64,000 nucleotides of DNA from Latrodectus hesperus (lineage: Eukaryota > Arthropoda > Arachnida > Araneae > Theridiidae): assembly GCA_037975125.1 (NCBI GenBank), contig JAJQOW010000014.1, positions 5,616,785 to 5,680,784 of the forward strand, written 5' to 3'. Below are positions 45,301 through 57,300 of the stretch, in pieces. Below the pieces are notes generated by a model. The model worked only from the letters and a program-made list of their open reading frames with translations. It was not told where the DNA came from and made no database searches. The stretch's first letter is position 1, and every line of letters starts with the position of its first letter. A program made the translations under genes and the position numbers.

Positions 45301-48300
45301 CAAATTTACTTCCACTACAAGATTTATGTACAGCTAACTGAATAATAAAAACAAATGTGTTGCTAATTTTTACAATAAATAAATACAAACTTCATAATAA
45401 GGAATTTGATCTAAAAAAACGGGAAGTGTAATTAAAGAGTTAAAATATAACTAAATTCTAAAATACTTTTTAAATTTCAAAATAAGGATGATTCTATATG
45501 ATTCTCAGACAAAAACTTTTTCCATAGATAATCAAAATACACCAAATTCTTTACAAAGAATTATTGAATAGAATAATTACTTCAAAACCCCACCCATTGA
45601 CAAACAGAAAAAAATCAAAAAGAAAACTAAATAATTTCTTCATTTGAATTAAAATTTTTCGCTGTATTAATGATTTAATAGCATAATTTTTATTCACCTG
45701 TATAATTTCTATAATATAATATTTTGAAAACAAACACTAGTCAAAATTTACTTCATGTCTTAAATAACTCTCTACAAGTGTTTTCTCAACAAGAGTCCTA
45801 AGAAGGAAATTTGAAAATGGATCACTCAGAGTTTAAGTTAACTGATGGCAACTCTGAGCTGCCACTCAAACTGAGTAAATGGCCAGTGAATAATTTCTAT
45901 TTGCAGTGTCATTAGCCATGATTGTTAGACATTAGAGTTGAACTATTGATTATGGTATACTGATGCTCAGTATTCATGACATTTGCTAAGAATGGTAGGA
46001 AATGCTTAGAGTCGTGATTCAGTTTCTGAAATACTTTTTCCATAGTAACATTTAACAATTATTGTTGATGATAATTTAAAACTAGCACATGTTAAATTAT
46101 TGTAAAATTCCATTGTTTTTAAAAATTATTTACTGCACAGATATAAACAATTTAAAAATAGTATATAAATTTTGTTAATATTTCAGCTTTATAAAGCATC
46201 ATTTTCCACAAAAAAAGTTAAATACAAATATTATTTCCCCCTTTTTTAGTTAAGATATATTTTTAGCTTTTAATTTCTTCTTATTTTTAAATCTAGTTAA
46301 TGCTTATAATAAAATTATTAATCCCATTTTAAAGTTAATTATCAAATTTCCTTATTCATCACTAAATATGGAAAAAGCCATATAGAAAGTGTAGAATTTA
46401 ATTAAACAATCAACAACTAAATTTATAAAAGTTAACAAAAAATGATAAAAATATTAAAGCTATACTACTAACAAACAATGTTAGCAAAATAGATTAAATT
46501 AGTGAATACATTGAAATACAATTTATAACTGGAAACATGAGAATTCTTGATACAAATTAATAATCTTAAAGATAATGAGATTGTACAAATAACTTAGATA
46601 TTCAATTTTTATAATTTTGTTTCTTATGTATACTATTGTGCAACTAAACCTAATATCAAATTTTAATTGATTTATTAAAAGTTTTTTTTTCAATTTGATT
46701 TAATAGCAAACTGATTTTTATATAAAACTGGAAAATAAACATTCACAATTTCTTCATTTATATAATATTTTACTTATTGCTCTAACATCGTATTTCAGAC
46801 AAGCTATAAATTTTATATGTTATTCTTATAATATTGAAATTCAATATTTAATTCATAGAAATATAAGGATTACAATTTTTACGAGAGAAACTCTTTTCTG
46901 TGTAAGAAAAGTTGCTTCAACTTAAGACCAAATAGCTAGAAAAATAAAACATACTGTTGTTGTTGCTTATCCTCCATGTCTGACGGAGTCAGACTAGATC
47001 CACGAGTTCGTTGACTGTAAGGAAGTCAAAGACTAAAAGAGGATTGCTAAAGAGATCCTCCCTGGAGAGACCCATGCAATCCAAAAGATGCTCAGGAGAA
47101 GCCTGATGATTTTGGCATTTGGTGCAGGTGACGAAAGTTTTCCTGCCCTCGTTGAAAGTGAGGCACTTAATATGACCGCTAGCAAGTCTTGAGAGAACAG
47201 TCCGAGTACGTCTGTCACACGGGAGGTCAAGGGACAAACCTGGTTTTGATCCCTTGTACCAATTATGGGTGGGGGGTGTTTTCCACTCCTCCGAGATTTT
47301 TGATTTTTCCCGGGAGTATAACTCCAGAAAAGTAAGTGTGGAAGAGGGAGTATTTGAAATCCTGCAACCCTCCTTAGCAAGATTATCGGCCATTTCATTC
47401 CCGTGGAGATTCACATGTGAAGGTATCCATTGCAAGTGAACATCATGATTAAGTGAAATGAGTTTTAATTTAAGCAGGATAGAGTTGCTGATCTTGTCGC
47501 CTACAAGAAGCCAATCACTAAGATGGTGGAGAGAACTACGGCTGTCAGACAAGATCCATAGGTCACCATAATCCTCTTCAGAAAGAATAGCTTCTAGTCC
47601 CAGGTCTATTGCAATCAATTCACTTCTGAAGACAGAGCAGTGATTGGGATTACGATGAGAAAGAGTCAAATTGGTGTGAGGGGTTTCAATATATATGCCA
47701 CTACCTGCTAGAATATCAATTTTACTACCGTCAGTGAAGATTTTGATGGCATTGTTAGGAATGTAGCTTAGGTTTTCCAAGGTCAGTTGTCTAAGATGTT
47801 CTGGGATGTAGTCTTTATAAAACATACTTAAAAAGCATACTAATCCTTGTAAAATTGAGCAGTTCGGTATGTTTGTTGCTCAACAGTAATTTATTGCATA
47901 AGAGGGCTAATTAGACCAGGATCTACAGTTTTAAGTGGATTATGAACTATTAATAACATTCAAGCCTAAGGTGGGATTCAACCCATGAACTGTTGAACCA
48001 AACAATAACAATTCAGCTCCAACCAAAATTGAGTAATCAAAAAATCTAGTAAGCTGGAAGTAACTTTAAGATATTTAGATTATATTTATTTAACAACTAC
48101 TATTTGTAAAATTATTCTTAATATCTTTTCAACAAAAGGTAACTAGTGCATTTAATTTAACACGCACATACTTAAAGAAATTCTAAAAAATACTTAATTG
48201 GTATTTTATATACTTTTAATGGACTAAAAATATCAACAAGAAAGGTTTCACATAGTCAACTCAAAATAAAATTATGAATTTATTTTTTAAATTTTACTCA

Positions 48301-51300
48301 ATTTTTTAAAATTACTGTTTAACTTCAAGTTTATATCATAGGACATCTCTATAGAAATAACCAAAATTGTTAATGATTCTATTATGAAAATTATAAATTT
48401 TTGTGAAATAAATTAACACTTACCAGGAATAACAGTTGTTGCTTCAACTTCTACATTATTCTGTTGCCACGGTCCTTTAATAAATTCTTTATCACGCATT
48501 GATATTTCATAAGTACTAACATGACGAGCATTAGCATCCTGATGCACAAGGACAACAGTTGGATTTGAACAGCCATGCAAAAATTGAATATCATGAACAT
48601 GTAACTCTTCCATCCTATAAAATTAAAGGATATAAGTAATTATATGCAGGTCCATGAATTTTAAAAATCAATTATACAAAATTTATTGAATATAAGAGTC
48701 AGTTTACACTGAAACAATGGAAAAGGTATTGGACAATTTGATGAAAATAAAATATAATGCTCAAATAGTTCCATTAACAACTAAAAATACTGTGCAGTTC
48801 TTTCATTAAATTAAAGGATAACTAGAAAGAGAAAACTATTTAATCCTTAAGACTGAATTGTTTGTATACAATATTCAGTGACAATGCAGAAATGATGAAT
48901 CAGAATTATTCACAGTATTAAGTAACAATTATTTTGCAATGTAACAGATGCATGTTAGCAATGAATAGTCAAGTTCAGTACATTTTTTTTATATATCCCC
49001 CTCAAGTCCTACAGGCTGCCTCACTGGGGTGAGGGGATGCCACTGATTGGAGTAGGCAAAGTACATTGGGAGTGTATTCTCCTGGTTGGGTCACCCAAAG
49101 CGTGATGGCCACTCCATTGTGCCCAGCTAAAGTCTGTAGGCTCCAGAGCTAAGACTTCTGCCGCCAGTGCTCCAGGTCCCTGACCATAGAAGCTGCATTT
49201 TACACCATCTGCTTTCCATGACTTTCGTAGGTGGTAACAAACATTTCGAGACCTGCATTAAGTGTTCTTCGCTGCAGGCCTCTCCTGACCACATTTTATC
49301 TTGTTTGGGGCTTACCAAGCACGACCTGATTCGGGATCCCCTTCTGGTGCTTGACTTTTTAGGGTGTATGGACTCGTGGACCTGATATAGCTTTGCTGAT
49401 CACGAGGATTAGGAACAACAACAGCACATTTTTTATTTCAAGAACTACTATACAAAGTCATTAGGCTTCAGACATGGAAATTTAAAACATTCTTTGGATA
49501 ACATATACTGATAAAGCAAGTTCACTAAATACGTGTGCAGCTGATCTTGTAAAAGAAAAGCTAATTATATTGGTACCCTATTTCTTAGAAACATAATTTA
49601 ATGATCATTATTGACAGAAATTATTTCCTAATTTGTTCCACTAACTTTCTTAAAAAAGAGCTGTGAAATTATATCAAACTGTTACTTCTTACTGTAACAA
49701 TGGTGAATGACTTCTTTATTATGTTACAGTTTATAAGCAAATAGTTTCAAGACAACTTTTAATGCTTTCCAGAAAGCTCCTCAAAATTATGCATTTACCA
49801 CTTCAAAACAACTCAACCAGTAAGTCGTGGATTACATGATTATTGTTACATAACACTAGCAGCTACTGAGTGATATCTTCAAATTTCTAATAATTTTTAA
49901 TAACCCATATATAAATATATATCAATTGTTGACCACCTTGAATCTTGCACAAGAATTAATATATTTTCAATGCAATTCAAAATAGTATTCTGTGCATACA
50001 GTTTCAACGACAATTAAAAAACCAAGATACTCTTCACATACTTTTTATACATTGTTTAGGCTAAGTATGCATAGGGAATACATAAGCATAACCTTTTTGT
50101 AGCTAACAAGAATTTTAGAGCAGTTTTCTCCCTCTATTGTCAGACAAAAAGTTTATTTAATTGAACCCTTCATTGTCATACAAAAGCAATTTGCACAGAA
50201 AAAGTAAAAAATAAGTTTTTACCTTTTCTGGGCAAATCCCATTTTTTGCTTTCAAATCACTGATTTTAAAGGTAATTAGACTTTGTAGGACTGAGTCAAT
50301 TCAAATCAGCATTAGTAAAGCAATCAAAATTTCAAAATGAAAGCAAGATTATGTTTTAAGTTAGCCAGAGATCAACAACTGTTTGAATAAGTTTCATTCC
50401 ATTTAGTACAGCTCTTCTCATTTCAACTAGAATAAAAAATTCAGTGGGAAGCAAAATAAAGATTTGATTATGTAGATAAAATATACCAAAAATGCGTACA
50501 ATATATTTTGATAATTTTAAAATAAAATCAATAGGATGTGCAGAAACATTTAATATTGCTTTTAAAATGAAATTATACAGGTCAACTTTGAGTCTGAAAA
50601 TTAAACGTATCTATCAGAAAAATAGGCTTTAAATCTCATATATTTGATTGCACATATTATTTGATACACACACACAAATATATATATATATTATAAAATG
50701 ATAAGAGAAAAGCACATTAAATAACAAAAAACAGAAATATATTCAAGAATTTAGACATTTTATTAGGATTTCATAACAGTAAAACACTGATTTTCCTTTA
50801 AATTAAATGAAGAATATTATAAAAGGAAAAAAAATTTATACAATAATTTTACTTTTTTATTAAAGTTTTAAATAAAAATGAGTTTTAATTGAATTTGATT
50901 CTCCTATTTAAAGCTAATAACAATTAATATTAATAACAAAGCATCAATACCTGAGGTTGAAAGCTTTAAGTTCTTTAATATCTTTATCTAAAGGAATAAC
51001 TTTAAAAAGACCATCATACAAACGCAAGCCAATTATTCTACATGATGGATCAATAACTCCAACGCTCCCAGTTTCTGAAGGCCTTGCAATAGCGTCCTAA
51101 AACAATAACTCTTTTACTTTCATAAAAATATTATGAAAACTAAGAATTTTAATTAGAATATTTTACATAAGATGTTTTAATAAAATCACATACATATATA
51201 TACATATATATATATCAACATTAAAATAGGACATGTTGTAACTTCTATTAAAATTCCTTCAATAAGTTAAAGACTAAATTTAAATCAATATGAAGATTAC

Positions 51301-54300
51301 AATAAAATTATTGCAATTAAAAATTTAATACAGGAAGGACAAGTACAAATAAAGCTATTTGTTTTTGAAAAATTTATAATATACTTCAATATTATTTTTT
51401 AATCAAACCCAGAAAATTTCACTTTTATGAGCAAGACCAAACTTAAAGACCAAGGTAAGACAAATATATATAAATAAATCTAAACAGAAAAATATACATC
51501 AATAACTTGAATCTTTAACAATTAAAAATGTTTAGGCAAATAAGTCAATAAAATAATCATTAGAAACAAAATAAGTTTTTATAAAGAATGAAAAAATATA
51601 TTTAAAGCAGTAACTTGTACTAAAATTAGATAACAAAGATATTTCTTACTATAAAGTTTTATAAACCAAGTTTTACAAAGTGTTACTTTGAAATATTCTA
51701 TTAAAATTTTTTAATTACCTTAATTAGAAATCTATTAAACAAGCAACTATGAGACATACATTCCCTTCTTAAAGACAGGAATATTGCATACTTTAAAATT
51801 TATATTGATGTAAGTTGATCAAAAAAAAATTAAGTTTCCTTTTTTTGAGATGACACCCCCTGATGAGCTAATTACTTCCCAAGAACTTTATCACTCTGAT
51901 CAATTTTTTTGTAACAGATTTCCAATTAGTTATTTTTAAGACAAAAAATTAATCAATTAAAATGCTGAAAATTGAAACCCTCTGATTTTTCTATTTAATA
52001 TAATGAACTGCATACATAAAATTTATCCAAACACTATCAAAAAATATTTCAATGCGCATGTATCTGAACAATTTTATAATAGCAAAAGAAGGAAATTTTT
52101 TTTTACATCTTTTTTAATTTATCACCAATAAGAAAGAAAACAGAATTTCAAAAAATGATTATTTACAATATTGAAACAATGGTTAAGTACTTTTTGAAAT
52201 TTGGAAGAAAACAATAAAGAAAGCCTTTCAACACAAAAAGGAATTTATAAATGGAATTTTTTCCTTTTATTAGAAAAAATTAAGATAATTACACCATAAA
52301 ATTATTTTTGATTACTAGATTGAAAAAGAAAAAAATATAATTTACTCATTAAAAAAATATTTCCAACAGAAAAAAGAAATGAACAATTGAATTAAGTTAA
52401 CTCACATAAATATTATATAACAAATAGCTTTGACATATTGCCAGATATTGTATTTAATGATGCTAAAAAATATTGTATTTAATGATGCTAAAAATAATTT
52501 CTAAAAATGTATGTAATGATGCTAAAAATGATATTCTATTTAATGATGCTAAAAAAAAGCATTCAATAAAAATGCAAGTTAAAAATTTTTGTATAGTGTA
52601 AAGAAAACTGTTTCAATTACTATATTTTAATGAAGAATCTGAAACTATTTGAAAGAAAAAGCAAATATACAGATTAATAATTTATAATCCATTATTTAAA
52701 AGAAATGTAATAATCATATGCATGAAATTCAAAGTTAATAATCGCTGACTTTTAACACAAGTTAACAATGGCATGTGATACATACTGCAACATTTCCGTA
52801 AGCTCGAGTAATAATTTCCATATTATCATTTTCATATATGCATTCCAAAATGCAAGCATTGTATTTATGGGTAAGTAAAAACAGTAAATCTTTGTTTTCA
52901 TCCTATAAGTAGAAAATCATATATATTAAATTGATGAAATCAAAATATATCAAAATTAAGCAATGCTTAAGGACTCACTTTAATTTTGATGCCATACAAT
53001 TAATTTTTAAAATAATTATCACTTTAAAAATATATTTAAGATTTTTAAATTTCTTTATAAAAAAAGAACATTTCCTAAAATATTTAAAAGATATCAGTAT
53101 TGAAGGATTTTTAAATAATGTACCAAGACTTACACATAATTCAAAATTCTATAAATATTTATACAATTATAATTCAAATTACTATACATACCTGCCAACT
53201 TTCAGAAAAGTATTTCAGTAAAACTTTTCAGTTTTAATCCGTGTGACTAAAGAAAAAAATTATACCTCTACCATTTCTTTTCCCCATCTATAGTTTTTCA
53301 AGCTGGAGGCTTCCCCCCCACGATAGAAAAAGGATTTGACTCGTGCATTTTCGGAGCCTCTGCGACCACACAGTCCGGGAAGTTATTTCTCTCTTCCCAT
53401 AGATGGGTTGAATCAGGGCTAGGGAAAACATAAGGGCTGGCTCATCGCTTTGATGCAGGGCTGGGTTGAATGGGGTGCTAATTTCCGCTTCTCATCATGT
53501 GGCTAACGAGAAATGATCGCCATTATGTGCTAAGATATAATTTTTTTTCTTTTTAAACTTTGCCCAGAAGAACCGAAACGCGTAAAATAATTCATGCTAT
53601 CAGTAAAAGCGTAAAACCTGTAGATCTTGCGTAAAATTTACGCACGATGCGTAAAAGTTGGCAGGTCTGACTATATATTGAATTTAATAACATTTTTTTT
53701 AAATTAAAGATTAGACCAAATATAGAGTATAAGATAATTGTAATTTATTAGCATAATATAAAAGCAATAATTATATCTATAAGGACATAGAGGAAAAACT
53801 TAAGAGTATTCTTACCGGGGACGGAAGAGTTTCATCACAGTAATGCGACCATAAATGCCAATTTCTTTTACAGCTCTTAAACCCTCCGGAGTGACTAAAT
53901 AAATTTCTAACCTAGTATTTTTAGCAAGGAGTAAGTTGAGATCATCTGGAGAAGTAAAATGTCCTGTAAAATATAGAAAAGAAATCATGCTATGGTTGAA
54001 ATCAAAACCACTTTTCACATAACAGCAAAGAATTTCCTCAAAATTTTGATTTACTAAATTTTTAATGCTAAAAAACACAGCTTCTAACAGGTATAAGTGA
54101 TAACCTTAAAATAGATGTTTATAAAGTATACATAAAATTATTTCTTAAATAGTTTTAAATGCTTTTTATGGTAATCATGATTAAAGAATTATCCATACTA
54201 AATCAAATGATCTAATATACATCATAATTCATTTTAAAATTAAAAGAAATGCAGTTATTTTATAAATAATTATTTTTTAATAAATGTAAAATTAACATTA

Positions 54301-57300
54301 AGACACAAAATAATTTGCTTGCTACAAAATCTCTGCAATGACATTTATGAAGTCTTATACTAACTCTCTTCCAAGATTTTATTCTTAAATTACTGTTATT
54401 ATTTTATGAATGTTTTGTTTTTCATAATCAAATGCACAAATAGATATAGAAAGGAATATATATTATCAGTTAGATATTTTTATTTTACTGTTCATACATA
54501 TAAGCCTATCTTTTTTCTTGAAAGATACTTCCTGAATAAACATTGCAGGACCATAACATAAAAGTCAGATAGATTCAACAATTGATTAAAAGTCTTCAAT
54601 CTATAGTTATTTTTGTTAAATGTATTCCATTATTTTCAAATGAATCTTTAGTGATAGTTTTGCATTGACTGATAATTAATAAGATTGAGAAATCTTTATA
54701 TAACCAGTTCTTCAAAACTCAAACTCGTTTCTAATTATAATGAAAAAAATAGCCAAAGACCATTAAAAATTTTCAACCAAAATTATATTATTTATTATAA
54801 TGTTAAAATATATTTGATACACTTTGTTCTTAATATAGAATATATATATATAAATTAATTACTACGTATTTTAATCTTCAGATATAAAAAGCATTTTCAA
54901 CATAAGAAAAAGACACACATTTACTAAATTCAACAACACAACTAACTCTATATTAGGCCCATATCTGTAATATCTAACTCTATATTAGACCCATAATGGA
55001 CCCTGTGGTGTAAAGCATATTTCCTAATCAGGGGTCAGCTTAACACTAATCATACCATAACAGGTCAAATGACCCATTTTGAACTTTTGCATTGATAATG
55101 CACGTATTATCTTATTACTTCTCCAAATTTAACTTACTGACTTTTTCTGACTAATTAAGTCTACTGTTCTTATACTATTTTTATAATTTTTTGTTTTGTT
55201 TATTTTGAGTAATAACTGTTGTATACCGTTGTCTACCACATCGGGTCATTTGACCCGGAGAACATTTTTTTTGTTTTATAAGCTTATCAATACATATTGC
55301 TTATCTTATTGTATTTAGTAAACTGCAAATGTATGCAAAGACTGTTAGGTAAAGTAGTTCAATCAAAATAGCTGAGAATAATTCAAGAAAATATAAAAAT
55401 TTTAGATTGAAACTAGATTTTTATGTAAAAAAGGTAGCAAACAAAGAAAAGTTTAGTACATAGTTTTTATTTTATTTTGATAGCTTTATTAGTGATACAG
55501 GTAACTATTTACCCATAAAATGTCGAAACGAACGAGACAGTCCAAATTCTTAGAAGATATAAATGATATTGGAGAAGAGTTTTCGAAAATCGGTGAAGAT
55601 GAATTTTCTGAAAACGAAGATATATTGGTTACAAACGAAAATGAGTCTGAATCTACAGATACTGACAATGAAGAGGAAAATATTGTGAATATCAGTTGTG
55701 GACAAAAAAGAAGATTACTCTCAAGTTCTGAAGAAAGTGAAGCAGAAATAAATGAACAACATGTTGCAATTGATGGATCTGTTTGGGAAGAAATACAAAC
55801 AGGTGGCACACCTGGAAGACCTCCACTTCATAACATTTTCAGGCAAGAAGTAGGCCCAACAGGATATGCTAAACGTCATATAATCAAAGGTAAAGTTAGT
55901 ACTGCATTTTCATTGATAATTGACCACCGTATTATGAACCACATAAGAATATGCACAATAGAAGAAGCAAACAGAGTGTTAGGATCCGATTGGAGTTTAT
56001 CGCAAGTAAAACTTGCTCCAATTGTAAAAAATTTGTTTACAGGAAATGTGCGACGGAAACACTTATGTGTAAAAAATGTGATGTATAAAAACAACTCTCA
56101 TTTTTGCGTTTGAAATAGAAATTGTAAAAATACTATTTCATATAATTATAATACATATTTTATTATCATTATATTTTTATTTCCTTTCCAACATTCATAT
56201 TTCATACATAAAAGTAGGAAACTTAAACTTCGGGTCATTTGACCCGCTATGGTAAACTAGGTATCTAATAAGTGTTAGTATGATGAGTGTTAATGCAAAA
56301 CCCCAGATATTAGTTCTCATGCATGCTTGATAGTCAGTTTTATTGACTCACTGAAAGGATGAAAGGCTGATACTCATTAAAATTACTGTATTTTCCTGTA
56401 TATAATCTGCAGCAGTGTATTATCAGCAAGCCCCTTTATTTAAGCAAAAGAAAAAAAGCGTTGCATTATCCGCAGCAATTTTTAAAACGAATAGTCGAAA
56501 ATTTATACTGCTAATAATTTGGTGCCAAATAAAATAAAAATTCTACAGAAAAAAACATTTATAAAGATCTGTTTGAATCCACCTCAATGCAAAGTGTGAT
56601 TAACTGATATGAAAGCTCGATATCGATCAATGTCCAAGAAGATTCTAGTAAAACGTAATCGATTTTTAGATTTTAATAACTTTCAAAACAATGTTTATAA
56701 ATATTTTTAAAATAAACTAGATTTGTTTCATTAATATTTTAAACAAAAGAAATGGATTACAGCACATAGAATAAGTTTTTTTCTTTTATACCGCGCAGGT
56801 TTCATTTTTCACCTGACATTATACGTTTGTCGACATTTTCTTTATTCACTTTCCCTATAGTTTTCAATTTAAAATTTACTCTGTAAATTATTAATTTGCA
56901 TTTACCTTTGACAATATATTAATTTGAATTTTTTCAGAGCAAAACAGATCATGTCAAATCAGAATGAGAAATGACGTTAACGAATTGCAACTTAAATAAC
57001 TGTTCAGAAGAACTGAATTTGTTCTTGAGCGTAATTTCACAATGCTGATTATAGTTTAAATAAGTCAACTGAATACAGGCATCATCTGTTATTTATTTTA
57101 TGAAACATAACTGGCGTTATTTTTTTCAAAACTTTATTGTAAACTTTTCTGATGAAAAATAATTTTTTGTTAATTTATCCGTGGCTACGTTTAATATGCA
57201 CAATGAAATTCGGAACTTTTTTAACAAATAATCCGCTGATTATATACAGGAAAATACAGTACACACAAACACAATTTTTTTAGTTCAATTTGAATTTGAA

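Larger units (their letters stand above)
54960..56376 (-). repeat. tRNA-derived SINE, family D, split by piggyBac
   Basis: The left part (about 54960-55043) and right part (about 56290-56376) together align with the copy at 57416-57693: CAGGGGTCAGCTTAA continues as TGCAAAACCCCAGATATTAG, matching AACGCTAAACCCTCAGTGTT. The tRNA-like head is missing on the right, so it was already truncated. Confidence 0.75.

Noticed and set aside
49127..49318. 63-codon minus-strand frame
   Set aside because: Opposite-strand shadow of the LINE ORF2 tail and its 5' block.
52931..53221. 96-codon plus-strand frame
   Set aside because: Runs through intron 2 sequence and the end of a MITE; AT-driven composition, no known domain.
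52902..53816. Micro-exon between DDB1 exons 2 and 3 to explain the phase problem
   Set aside because: A micro-exon would add residues beyond the family length; a single missing G explains donor, phase and length together. Still testable with RNA data.
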